Assembly: GCA_009602725.1 (NCBI GenBank)
Contig: WELB01000228.1
Coordinates: 69,425-100,441 of the forward strand
DNA from: Spirogloea muscicola
Taxonomy: Eukaryota > Streptophyta > Zygnematophyceae > Spirogloeales > Spirogloeaceae
Direction: 5' to 3'
Length of the DNA stretch: 31,017 bases
Part shown: positions 1-9,834 of the stretch, in pieces
Numbering within the stretch: position 1 is the stretch's first letter
How the letters are laid out: each line of letters starts with the position of its first letter
The notes under the pieces: generated by a model
What the model saw: the letters and a program-made list of their open reading frames with translations, nothing else
What the model was told of the DNA's origin: nothing
Database searches by the model: none
Translations under genes and position numbers: made by a program

Positions 1-1
1 G

Positions 2-892
2 GCTGGCGGGTCGAGCGGCAGCCCTGCGCTGGAGAGCGCCGTGGGGAGCCGCGGCAGCAGCGAGGGCAGCGGCGTCACCTCCGCCGCCGCGGCCGACGAG
101 GGCCTCTTCTCGCCGCTCAGCCTGCAGCACCGTGGCAGCGGCAGCGGCAGCAGCGACGCGGCGGCTGCACAGGCGGCGAGCAGCAGCAGCGCCGCGCTCG
201 CCACCATGCCGCTTCTTGACGGCACCCCATCTACTGGCGGCAGCAAGCACTCTGACCTGGCTGCCACGAGTGCTGCCGACCGCCTTCAGTCGCCCGGCGA
301 TGGCAATGGCCCGTCGCTGGCGACCGACGCGGCCCTCAGCAGCGACGGCCTCTCGCTGGCGTCGGGCATGTGGCAGCAGTCGGCGCCCTCGGCGCCAGCG
401 CCGACCGCAGCCTCGCTCCAGAGCTCCGGCGAGGGCTCCTGGCTGGCGACGCCCCCGGCGCCATCGCCGATGTCGTCGGCAATCTGGACCAGCGGCCCGC
501 TGAGCTTCAACTACTTAAACGGCTCGTGGCCGTACGGCTATGGCACGCAGTGGCCAGGCGTGGCAGCCGCCGCGGCCGCTGCCGCAGGGGGCCCCACCGG
601 CCCCGCAGCGGCAGTGGCGGCTGGCCTCGGCAGCTGGAGCGGCGTGCCCGGCAGCTGGGCAGCACCGAGCATGGTCCCTCCCTGCCCCTGGCCACCGGGC
701 GCCATTGGCCCGTGGGCCGCCGTCGCCGGGCCTCCCGGCATGCCAACAGTAATCTCCGCAACCAATGACGTGATGGCGGCGGCCCGGTCCTGGCCTACTT
801 ACCCCTTCGCCGCCCCTTCTGCCGCTGCCCCTATCACTGGCTGGTCGGGACGTGCCACTGCCCCAGTCGCCAAGCGGCTCCGGCAAGCATGA
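2..892 (+). CDS. 3' part of an Ala/Ser/Gly/Pro-rich protein, 5' end outside window
   Basis: The frame is open from base 2 to a TGA at 890-892, with no in-frame ATG that must be the start, so this is probably the last exon or C-terminal part of a longer gene. The roughly 296 visible residues are low complexity: Ser/Gly/Ala runs, a poly-Ala stretch, then a Trp/Pro/Gly-rich segment (residues such as SWPYGYGTQWPG and MVPPCPWPPG) and a basic end (AKRLRQA). No catalytic or DNA-binding domain is visible. Disordered regions like this are common in algal transcription factors and RNA-binding proteins, but that is inference only. The strong GC bias and the poly(A)-like TGTAA 382 bases after the stop support a real gene end. 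I do not recognise the family. Confidence 0.6.
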   Translation, partial: AGGSSGSPALESAVGSRGSSEGSGVTSAAAADEGLFSPLSLQHRGSGSGSSDAAAAQAASSSSAALATMPLLDGTPSTGGSKHSDLAATSAADRLQSPGDGNGPSLATDAALSSDGLSLASGMWQQSAPSAPAPTAASLQSSGEGSWLATPPAPSPMSSAIWTSGPLSFNYLNGSWPYGYGTQWPGVAAAAAAAAGGPTGPAAAVAAGLGSWSGVPGSWAAPSMVPPCPWPPGAIGPWAAVAGPPGMPTVISATNDVMAAARSWPTYPFAAPSAAAPITGWSGRATAPVAKRLRQA

Positions 893-1273
893 GCAGCGGA
901 CCAAGCAAACTAAGCCAGCCCATGTACCGTAGTGTCTGTTGAGTAATAGATCCTGCGAGCGACAAGCCGGCAGCCAGCTCCCCTGCCGGCATCGCATTGC
1001 GTGTACAAAATTTTGTGTTCATATGAATCAATCAACCTCAGAAACTGGAATTGGATATACCTGACTGAGCCCACCGCTGAAGCTGTCCATGCACCTCATT
1101 TGAAGTTGACACGACTTGTATTTACGAACTGCATTCTCCACGTCTACTTCTGCTCGATTGTGCATTGCCACCTGCTCGTTGGAGTCACTTCTCCTTGACA
1201 TGCATGTTATTGGAGAGAGATATGCCGTGCACGGCTTGAAGTAGGCACCACACAGTCGCATGTATAGTCAGCC

Positions 1274-1278
1274 TGTAA
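1274..1278 (+). promoter_or_regulatory. Candidate TGTAA poly(A) signal
   Basis: TGTAA is the known green-algal polyadenylation signal. This one lies 382 bases after the stop of the upstream coding region, within normal 3' UTR length. A pentamer occurs often by chance, so position is the only support. Confidence 0.4.
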
Positions 1279-2535
1279 ATTCGAGGCAGATGGATATTGA
1301 TCAAGGGTGATGCTTAACCGATCTCTTAGTCATGTATTCCTTCTCTGGACATGCTGAGGTGCCATGTCGTTCGGAGCCTGCAAATGGCGACTGAAAGCTT
1401 GCTCTGTGAGGGTAAGTTTTCCGGATCCACAATATTCTCCAGCATGATTCACATTGGTCTCCAGCATAAGAGACCATCACATTGCAAAAGCAGTGTGCTC
1501 ACAAATGTGAAAAGATTCTCAAACACCCGATAATAAATCCGCAGCTTCTGGGCTGCTTCACACACTCGTATGACCGCGTCATACAAAGCTGGATGCTTGC
1601 AGATTGCTTGCCATCATGGTCAGCAGGGCTGTTGTGCAGGAAGCAAGAGTGGATTGCACTACCACAATAGTGGAGTGTGCGATGCATGCTGCTCTATATG
1701 TGGCTATGAAAAGCGGCTGCTGGTAGGGTTGGAAGTGGGAAAGCCATCAGAAGCCGCAGAGCCTCGATGGACGTACTTAGACATTGGTTGCTCGATGCAG
1801 CTGTGAAAGTCTCAAATTGCATCCTCTGTGGTGTAGAACAAGAACAGTTGGCCGTTGGTACTTTTATCTTTGACAGAGGCAGTGACCCATCATCGTAGCA
1901 TGCACTACTTGCATGAGCAGCATGTGGGTCGAACAATCTGAGTATTTCAGATAATCCTTCCTGTAGGAGCTGTAGCTGTGATCATACAGGGGCTGTAGCT
2001 AAGTCATTACAGCGTCGTATACAAGAAGTAAAAAAAAATCCTGGAAGGTGGGGCTGCCACAGCAAAGCGTCTGACCTGTGCGCGCGGCTATGAAGATCAA
2101 AGAGAATCCTGGGCAGCCATGGTTTCGACACGGGGAAGGGAGGGGTCGGCGAGGAAGCCTGGAGCTCTTAGCAGAAGTACGCTGCTCAAACTCAAGATCA
2201 CGAGGCAGATGCCTGCAACGTGCTGGTTGTTGAACCTGAGGTGCATAGGAGGCCTGTAAACACTCGGCAGTGTGATCTTCTGGATTTCATACTTGTAAGT
2301 GAACCATGACAAGAAGCTGATAGTATGCCAGAAGGCAACCAAGTCCTCGTTTGCACATGGGGTGACAACTATTCACGGGTGTGTCAGCGATTGACACTGT
2401 GGCATGCACTCAATATCTCTCTGGTGCAAACGGCTTGGAACAGCTTTCAATTGACCTCAACGATCTGATGAATTGCGTCCTCGTAGTCATGCGCGCCCTG
2501 GGCCACGCCGATCCTTCAAGGTGCTCCACGGCATA

Positions 2536-2752
2536 AAGATGTCGCTGATGTCAACACTCTACACGATGTCACCGATGTAGTCTTTGTACCTGATGCTGAG
2601 TATTGTTGTCGATGTCGTTGATGATATGCTGAATGATGCTTGCGTTGATAGGATACCATTGACATTGTTGACACCATTGAAACCCTTGATGTAATTGCTG
2701 GCTTTACTGAGGTCAGTGTATGTCATGGATGTTGATTAAAATTATCGATGTC
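2536..2752. repeat. Degenerate GATGTC/GTTGAT low-complexity tract
   Basis: GATGT, GATGTC and TTGAT words recur many times over about 215 bases with no fixed period (for example around 2536, 2569, 2612, 2690 and 2747). It looks like an old, decayed trinucleotide-type repeat. No open frame spans it convincingly. Confidence 0.55.
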
Positions 2753-3057
2753 ATCTGGCTGCCGAGCTCATCGTGGCATGACTGTCGAGCCGCTTGGCTT
2801 TTGCGGCGGTGCTCCGGCTCCTCATCGTAGCCTGTCGCATTTGCAACTCACTTGCGTATTTTGAAGTCTCTTTCAACCAGCTTTCGCATTGTCAACCAAA
2901 CCAACCTTAGCATAGGTGCTTCGCCTTGTGTAACCCCCCATCCTTTGCACTAGCTTTGCCTGAAGAGACGGCTCTTTCCATTGTGAAAGCAATGCTGTGA
3001 GAGGACAGCCCAAAGGAATGTACAATGTCTGAAAGATGAAAGACTCTTCCAGAAGAT

Positions 3058-3092
3058 GGCGATGGCTGTGATTGCCCAGCCCAGAAAATGAA
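3058..3092 (+). repeat. Solo copy of the dispersed hairpin core
   Basis: GATGGCTGTGATTGCCCAGCCC followed by AGAAAATGAA matches the stem-loop core found at the 3' ends of the LINE copies and in the fold-back elements further along (for example 25588 and 29995). Little recognisable LINE sequence surrounds it, so it is a short remnant. A second remnant, GGCTGTGCATGGCCAGCC, sits at about 5268-5285. Confidence 0.5.
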
Positions 3093-3159
3093 TGTAACAG
3101 GGAACAATGTGAGGATATAGTGGAGTGGCTTGATCCGCCATCTCAGATATTGCATGCGC

Positions 3160-3643
3160 ACCGCGCGCCCCCTGTCTTGGGCGGTGGGACCATTCGTGCA
3201 AGGTCAGGGCCCGAAATAATCCACGATAGAGCAGGCCGGGAAGCGAGGCGAGCTGCCAGCACATCTCGCCGACCCTGATTGCCGCGAGCCCCGCGGCGCG
3301 CCCCCCGCCGCCTGCCGCGCCGCACTTCGAGGCGCATTCCCCGGCGGAGGCGGCCGGGCGGCGGGAAATCCGTCGCATTCAAGATTCCTTCCGCTCTTTG
3401 TGGCGCCGCTGCGCCGCGCTGCCAGGTGAGATGGTGGTCGAGTCGCGGCCGTCGTCGGCCTCGCCGTGGACCGCAGTGATGGCATGGCGTTGATGGACCT
3501 TAATGGCCGTAATGGACGCCTCCTGCGTGTAAATGTGAAGCGCACAGTGCACGACTCGCTGGCAATGTGATCGCCGCCGGCGGAACCGTCGGCCAATGCT
3601 CGCCGCTTAAGATCCTGACACTTTACATCGCACTTGTCGCCAG
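3160..3643 (+). promoter_or_regulatory. GC-rich candidate promoter and 5' UTR with an intron
   Basis: A GC-rich island (about 3160-3480) stands out against its flanks and lies just upstream of the coiled-coil gene. A strong donor (CCAG, then GTGAGA at 3426) and an acceptor (TTGTCGCCAG ending at 3643) could bound a 5' UTR intron, placing the candidate ATG at 3659 fifteen bases into the next exon. The splice sites are read by eye and no TATA-like box is clear. Confidence 0.3.
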
Positions 3644-3658
3644 GCAATCTCCGCAAGC

Positions 3659-4803
3659 ATGGGCTTCGAAGGCGACGGCTTCACGGTACGCATGCAAGGC
3701 CTTGCCAGCGATAGCTCGCTATGCAGTATGCTCCGATATTGCTCGTTGATGCTTCAGACCCGCCTGATTCTTGCGGCTGAAGCACCATTGTGCATGTACG
3801 GCTGTTTGTAAATAATGCACATAAAGCAAGCGCAAATCTATGGATCAGTTGCACATTGTCAAAGTTAGGGGGCTGCGTGATGGCTTGTCAAATCTGTCGC
3901 CTATCAACCTTGTCGACAATGTTACTACTCATCGTTAGTACCACTCTCTGTGCTCAAGTGTTGAAATCTGTTATGGTAATGCAAAGTAAAGGAGTAAGTG
4001 GACTTCAAGTTACATAATCCATCATCCACATTAACGGCATCCTCAAGCCAATTCTGCTTGGTCCAGAGCTTGCCATTCCGCCCACCACAACGGACCGGTC
4101 ATTCGATCTGCAGAGAGTGGGTTTTGGTCAGCGATGTCGCAGTGAGCTTCGCTAGGAGCAAAGGCCCGTCGATACATAAGAGCTGACCCTTTTTGCTTGT
4201 GACTTGCAATCGGTTTGCAGGAGAGGCAGGAGGAGGCCTGCCTGCACAGGCTCATGAAGCAGCAGCTTGACAAGCTCAACGACGAGCTCGACGGCTTCTG
4301 GGGAGAGCAGCGGCACCTGAATCACAAGATAGAGTGCGAGCTCAGGAAGACTGACCGGAGTGAGACGCTGATTGCCAGGTACAAGGAGGTAGAGAGCCGG
4401 CTTCGCGAACGCGAGACTGAAACCCTGAAGCAGCGCAGGTATCTGCAAGCCCAGTTGGCAGGTATATAGATACTCCATCCTCTCAAGTATGATTGCCTTG
4501 CAAGTGACTGCTGCAAGTATCCCTTTGCTCAAATATGTCTGAAATGCAGTAATCTAGTAACGTAGGCAATTTTTGAAGTACTGTAATTACTGGTCGTGCA
4601 CTGCGACATCTGATCTGTTGAGCCCATCCTTGGCAGGCGTGATCATCCCAGAGCAGGTACTCGCCAGACCAGTTGTCAAAGTTGGCATCTCCAGCCCCAT
4701 GCTTCGAGGAAACTTGTCTGTAGCTGGCACTGCAGAGAGTCTCTCTAGCCCCGACTATGAGTTTGTAAGTGATGAGGAGGCCTTGCCAAAGAGCTCTGCC
4801 TGA
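3659..4803 (+). CDS. Small coiled-coil protein, three-exon model
   Basis: Exon 2 (4221-4461) and exon 3 (4637-4803) are well supported. The acceptor CGGTTTGCAG precedes 4221, the donor GGCAG|GTATAT follows 4461, and the acceptor CCTTGGCAG precedes 4637. Joining them keeps the frame in phase 1 (QLA-GVIIPEQ) and ends at TGA 4801-4803. Exon 2 encodes an 80-residue charged amphipathic helix (segments LMKQQLDKLNDEL, RYKEVESRLRERETETLK) typical of a coiled coil. Exon 3 encodes a Ser/Pro-rich tail ending EALPKSSA. Exon 1 (3659-3685, MGFEGDGFT, donor ACG|GTACGC) is tentative. It is phase-0 compatible and gives 144 residues in all, but the 535-base intron could hide another exon. A coiled coil suggests oligomerisation or a scaffold role; I do not recognise the family. 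It converges with the glycosyltransferase gene, about 760 bases between stops. Confidence 0.5.
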
Positions 4804-4946
4804 GATCATGAATGTGTCTGGCTTGAAGGTACGTGCTTGTAGCTTACGTACTTTGCAAAAGGCAACAGACTGTGATCTGCATCTGCAGACATCAAGTGCC
4901 AAAATGGCATCGCGTCATAAGACATAGCCACTGATAACCTAGGCCT

Positions 4947-4951
4947 TGTAA
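4947..4951 (+). promoter_or_regulatory. Candidate TGTAA poly(A) signal of the coiled-coil gene
   Basis: TGTAA lies 144 bases after the TGA at 4803. A GTACGT donor at about 4829 and a TGCATCTGCAG acceptor at about 4890 could bound a short 3' UTR intron between them. Confidence 0.4.
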
Positions 4952-5559
4952 TTGCTGCCATCATGGCCTCTTGTGGGCCACTTATTTGGCATGTGTACAT
5001 AGACTCTTGATGGTGCCTTGAGGACACAAGGTTGGCATTTGACACCACGTACTCATTTATAGAGCATCTTCTGCATCAAAGCTTGAATACTTTTAGTATT
5101 CAAGTCCTCATTTGCTATACCTGTGAAGTGCCAGTAACAACACCCACAACCACCTCTGGACAAGCCAGGCATCATAAGCACACTAGCAACCTTCCGGGGA
5201 ACTCCACTGTGTACAGCTGTCTCACTCGAACACTAAAAGGAGCAGCTTCTTCTCTGAAAGACGAGAGTGGCTGTGCATGGCCAGCCAAAGAACCGAGCAG
5301 CTCCACAGTGGAGTGCACAGTTGCAGGCTGGAGCTTGAATTGGCTGCAGATGAGAAGTGCCTCATGGTCATCATTGGCTGTGCCAATGACGCCTAGAGAA
5401 GCATAAGGTTGACGTCAACAGGCTTGAAAAGGACCGGAGGATATGGTAGTACAAGCTATGACATGAATAGACGTCAACATCCAGCTCCATGCACATCAGC
5501 AGGAGTCAATATGCTAACATGATGCAAGCAATCAAGAAGGCCTTCAACCTCCATTGCTC

Positions 5560-8187
5560 TCAGCGCACATCCTCATAGAGCCGCTTGTAAAGTTGCTGCA
5601 ATTGCTGGTGGCTTGCTCCAAGAGCATAGCTGCACACAAGTGCGATGATGTGATGTCAATGTTGCTGTCTCATCTCATTCACTATGTGCTCTTCCTGCTT
5701 ATCTTGTGAAGCACACCAAAGGTCTGGTCTCTACAGCCCTGTCATTAGGCTTCTAACTGGTCTAGCTTGAAGACAGCCATGGACATGATTGTCCTTCTGC
5801 TCTACTCCCCACTATGCTACAGTGCCATCGTGATGCTGGATTTCATTACTGTCAGTATTGGTCATGCGTGTGCCAATGCTCAATCTCAAAGACAACCGAG
5901 TACGTCAGGGCGTCGCTCAAGAGTACCTGAATCCGATATTAGCAAATATGTAGGAGGTCTTTAACAACCCCCACCTCTTTATTCTCCGTCCACTGCGAAG
6001 CAAGCAGACTGGTAAGTGCAACTTCTTCATAACCAGCGCATCCACAATCAGAAATCCTTCAGCAAGCAGGACATCAAGATTCATCGCTGTCAGCAGACAC
6101 ATTCACCTAAAACCCTGAATACAGCTCTGCCTTAATGATCATGCGCTTGGTCAAACCTCAATGGCATGAGAAAGCTATTTGACTACCTGGTATAGACTGC
6201 TCGCGAGAGGATCTTTACTTTGCTTGATCGCCGCACGCCAAACTCGTCTATGTAACCTCGGTCGTGGAGTCGCTCACAAAGATTGACATCCTGCGCTGAC
6301 GGGGCATGTTGTATGCCGAGTGCGACTTAGTCCCGAGCACAACCTGAGCAGGTCATCCAAGATCTGCATTTACAACCAGGTTGAATCTTGATGATAACTT
6401 TGTCGACCATGGACACTGTGCTAGACACACATTTGTGGTATGAGCTGATCCAGTATGTTGACATTATGTACAACCTGCAATCGGCAGATGCTGCACTTCA
6501 TTACCTCCATGATTGGAAGTCGTTCATCGAAGCCATTCACAGCAAGAAAGTCCACTGCTCTGCAGAAGATTACCTGCACAGGTACTCTAATTATCGGGGC
6601 TTTACAGCTCTTGCACATGAGCACAAATTGAGCAAGAGTCCTTGCATTACCAAGTACGTCATGGTCATTTGGACGTGTTGAATCTGTGCAACGTGTGAGC
6701 AGCGCTCACATATCCTAAAGACTGACATAATGTCCATGATGCTTCTCAAGCACGCACACAAGGCTTTTGCCAGAGGGCCTCAAGAAACACTTGTGGCACT
6801 TAATATAACCGGAAAAGAAGGTGTTGACTGCCGGCACCTGGTCTCCAAAGAGGGCCCGGAGACCTCTGGCAAACTTGAGCGGGCGGAAGAGAAGGGGGCC
6901 GTACCATGTCTACACAGTGGTGAACGGTGCCAGAACCATCACAATCACCAGACTAGGAGTGCGAGAAGCACTCCTAGTGGCGCTCTACGTCACGGTTTTG
7001 GCATGAGAAGAGACACTGCATTCTGAGGACCTCAAAGAGTTCATGCAGAAGGAATGAATAAAGTAGAGCACGTGGCAACGGACACTCACAGTAATCAAAG
7101 AGCTATGAATTACGACGTCGGCGGGACATGGGTATAGGTACTACGGTTCAGGTATTGGGGTTCAGGTTTTGGGGTAAAGTAAGCAGCGGACCTTCACGGT
7201 GTTGTGAAAGGAGCTGCCCCACAGCGTGCTGCCCTCGTGGCGAAGGACGGCCACAAAGCCACCGCAAGCGACCGCGGGTTCGCTGAGCAGGGCACGCATG
7301 AGGGCCACGAGGTCCCGTGGCACAGTGGTGTCAGCATGAAGGAAGCAGAGCAAAGCCGTCGGAGGGCCCGAGCCTCCGGTCTGCATGGCAGCAGCCGCCC
7401 AGCGAGCACCGGCATTGAGCTGAACTGGGCGGCCGCGGCCAACGCCCGCCACGACAGCGGCGCCAGCAGCTCGGGCCAACTCTGGGGTGCTATCACTGCT
7501 CCCGCCGTCCACGACGACTACGCCGGCTGGACGCGGCCGCAGGCCTACAAGCTGTTGCACGGTGGCCCCAATGGCCGCCGCCTCGTTCAGTGCAGGGATG
7601 ACGACGTAGACGGCCATGCCGCTTTCCTCCTCGTCGCTGGTGTCACAGAACTGGCTGCCTTCCTCACAGCGCCGCCCGTGGTCACCCCTCCCATCTCCTC
7701 CGCTGCCTCCGTCGCCTCCGCGGCCGCCATTGCCACTGCCACCAAAGCCGCCGCCCTGACCATCATGGCCCCGTGCCACGGCCAATGCCAGCACCACGGC
7801 GGCGTGGAGGATGACCCAAGTGGCTACGCCGCCCAATAGTGCGGCAGCAGCCGCCACTGCCTTGAGTACAGGGATCCACATTGGCGCTCGGCGGCCCGAA
7901 AGCACTGCCACAGCCAATCCTTTCCTCCGTCCGCCTCTGCCGCTCAGTGGTGTCTGTGACTCCACCACCTGCTGAATGCCAGAGTGCGGCAAGTGCGGCA
8001 GCGCTGACAGCTGCTTGCACCGGCCGGTGCGCCTGCTGCAGTGGGAGCAGTGGCAGCGGTGGCTGACAGCCAGCGCAGCGAAGCTGCGGCCGTGACCGGC
8101 AGCAGCCGACCGGCCCAGCAGCGTCAGTGCGAGGCGGGCGAGGGGGAGCGTGGTGAGGCCGCCGCTGGCGCGCGGCAGGCTGGTCAT
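5560..8187 (-). CDS. Family-2 glycosyltransferase (TIGR04283-like), six exons, membrane-anchored
   Basis: The exons on - are 8187-7192, 6909-6838, 6573-6505, 6290-6187, 5992-5927 and 5629-5560. The intron phases are 0,0,0,2,2 and all introns are GT-AG (282, 264, 214, 194 and 297 bases), giving 458 residues. GT-A fold motifs are the nucleotide-sugar loop VVIPALNE (195-202), DGGSSDST (227-234) and the metal-binding LHAD (283-286). Further matches are PLLFRPLKFARGL and FGDQ in exon 2, NGFDERLPIME in exon 3, a DxxLCxRLH motif in exon 4 and SGRRIKRWG across the exon 4/5 junction, the order seen in plant, algal and cyanobacterial members. The family transfers a sugar from an activated donor; acceptor unknown. 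Residues 103-138 form one strong hydrophobic helix, followed by a Gly-rich linker. Residues 1-102 are Ser/Arg/Ala-rich and could be a transit peptide. Translation could instead start at Met103 (7881), making a signal-anchored protein. Exon 1 is far more GC-rich than exons 3-6. A LINE tail sits 60 bases upstream of the ATG. Confidence 0.85.
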
Positions 8188-8239
8188 GGTAGGCGGCCGC
8201 AGGTCGAGCCCGACAGATCAGGGCCGGGAAGAAGCTTCG

Positions 8240-8638
8240 GCAGAAAGGAGGAAGGGCTCGCCCATTGAGGATAGGGGCTGGAAAAAGCCAGCCCAAAAAG
8301 AATGAGCAAAGGACGAGAAGGGGCCAGGGGAAGTACGAAGAACAACAAGCACAAAAAAGAAACGACACGAAACAGCCACGAAGCACTCAGTAACCCCTGC
8401 TAAGCAGCCTCAGGTCAGAGAGACTGGTTCCTGGAAGCGGGTCCCCTGGCCAGAGCCAGAGGCAGCAGCGAGGGCTCTGCCTGCACGCAGGTGCAGCGCG
8501 CGGGCCATAGACCTCTGCAGCGAGACGGCCAAGCGCATGCGGTACACCTGCGCTAGCGACCCTGCTGCATGGAAGTCCACCGGCTCCCCATGGAAGCGGC
8601 GGACGATGGCGTGGCGGGCGAGCTGGTTGAGCAGAAAG
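8240..8638 (-). mobile_element. 5'-truncated RLE-LINE insertion with 8-base target duplication
   Basis: Read on -, this holds the last 75 or so codons of the LINE protein (HAIVRRFHGEPVDFHAAGSL, then SLQRSMARALHLRAG), its 3' UTR, a perfect 7-bp stem-loop (GGGCTGG-AAAAAG-CCAGCCC at 8275-8294) and the terminal GGGCGAGCCC motif. GCAGAAAG flanks it at 8240-8247 and 8631-8638, a target-site duplication, so the insert is 8248-8630. It lies immediately upstream of the glycosyltransferase start in the same orientation. Confidence 0.8.
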
Positions 8639-8884
8639 TGGCTGGGGAGAAGGGGAGATAGCGGCGGAAGTACGAGGCACGAGCGCGCCTTCGCAGCGAG
8701 GAGATCGCTTTGGCGTTTTGGCGCGCTTTTCCTCAGCTTAGCTTGCCGGTTATGTACGTGCTCACTCGGAGGATATTAGTGCCCCCACTAGCCAACTCAT
8801 TACCCCGTTACCAGGACATTTGTAAGGCTACAATTGGCCTCCCTTTCAGTATCATGCGCACCGCACGCCTTCTGTCTCTGGCGA
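8639..8884. repeat. Unassigned repeat; 8773-8880 is paired with 11216-11316
   Basis: The segment around 8773-8880 (GCCAACTCATTACCCCGTTA, then CAGTATCATGCGCACCGCACG) recurs diverged at 11216-11316 (GCCAGCTTATTGCCCCGTTA, then CATTCTCATGCGCGCCGCGC). Both lie between LINE fragments. A shorter echo (GCATGCGCACCGCGCG) is at about 3151. It is probably part of another transposon; its class is not determined. Confidence 0.5.
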
Positions 8885-9455
8885 AGAGAGAGAGAGAAGA
8901 AGTGGCTCTCCCAAAGGGGGCAAGGGCTGTGAAAAGCCAGCCCGAAAAGAATTGATGAAGGCTCGAAGGGGCCAAATGACGGAAGAAAGGGCTCGCCCAT
9001 TTGAGGATAGGGGCTGGAAAAGCCAGCCCAAAAAAGAAGGAACAAAGTACGAGAAGGGGGCCAGGGGAAGCGCTGAGAAAGACAAGCACAACAAGAAACA
9101 AAGCAGCTACGTGTTACTCAGTAACCCCTGCTAAGCAACCTCAGGTCAGAGAAGCTAGGCTCCTGGAAGTGGGTCCCCTGGCAAGAGCCACAGGCAGCAG
9201 GGGCCAAATGACGGAGGGGCCTAAAGCGCTATGGCAGAACGGGTGGAGGATGGACCACTCAGAAGCTACGAGTGAGGAGCCTCAAATCCGACAGACTAGC
9301 TGCCGGAAAACAATCCCCCTGGCGAAAGCCAGAGGCTGCAGCGAGAGCCCGGCCAGCACGCAGATGCAAGGCGTGTGCCACGGACCGCTGAAGGGAGACT
9401 GACAACCGCATGCGATAGACTTGGGCCCATGAGCCAGCGGCGTTGAAGTCAGTGA
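8885..9455 (-). mobile_element. LINE 3' end interrupted by a younger LINE
   Basis: On -, the C-terminal coding remnant (about 9455-9300) and 3' UTR run to a stem-loop (GGGCTG at 8924-8929, CAGCCC at 8938-8943) and a GGGAGAGCCACTT terminus with a short (CT)n tail at 8885-8900. The UTR is split by the insertion at 8984-9199: the word GGGGCCAAATGACGGA occurs at 8968-8983 and again at 9200-9215. Confidence 0.75.
8984..9199 (-). mobile_element. Nested 216-base LINE tail, 16-base target duplication
   Basis: Bounded exactly by the 16-base direct repeat GGGGCCAAATGACGGA, this is a different subfamily 3' end (stem-loop GGGCTGG-AAAAG-CCAGCCC at 9011-9029, terminal GGGCTCGCCC read on +). Only 3' UTR and a few last codons remain, the usual product of aborted target-primed reverse transcription. 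Confidence 0.85.
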
Positions 9456-9834
9456 AGTGAGAGAGAGAGAGAGAGCGTGTGGCCAAGAAACAGCTCTTTC
9501 ATTGTAAGGCAGAGGCTGTGAGAACCGAAAAGGGGCTGTCCCAAAGGGGGCGAGGCCTGACAAGCTTCGGCTTTTCCAGCTGCAATTTACTCCGACTTGC
9601 TGCTGCAAACCCAGGGTTATTAAGCTCCCCTCCCCTGAGTCTCGTGCATAGCTGTGTGGTTTAGGCGCCTATTCGAAAAAGGTCCTGGATGTGAGTTGGT
9701 GGCCCTACCCCAAAAGGTCAGTCCTGGCACAGGAATACAAGGTCAGTGTATACTTGAGCCGTGTATACAGAACCAGTCTGGTTCGGCTGGGCTGGTAGTG
9801 AGCGTCGGAGTAAGGCAGTTTTAATGCTAACCTC
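9456..9834. other. Decayed repeat sequence, no gene
   Basis: A short (GA)n run (9461-9475) and a weak copy of the LINE hairpin (GGCTGTGAGAACCGAAAAG near 9510) show that this is LINE debris to about 9580. From there to 9834 the sequence has no open frame, repeat or motif that I can name. Confidence 0.4.

Larger units (their letters stand above)
893..3155. other. Intergenic DNA, 2.2 kb
   Basis: After the 3' UTR the sequence drops to roughly balanced base composition. Every open frame is short and lacks an ATG in good context or splice support. It contains an A9 run near 2030, a GATGT-rich degenerate repeat (2536-2752) and one solo copy of the LINE-type hairpin core near 3058. I see no gene. 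Confidence 0.5.

Noticed and set aside
2097-2342. An 81-codon hydrophobic frame on -
   Set aside because: It begins at TTG without an upstream ATG or splice acceptor, and nothing supports transcription.
7204-7839. A 211-codon frame on + opposite the glycosyltransferase
   Set aside because: It is an antisense shadow of GC-rich exon 1; the - frame carries the conserved motifs.
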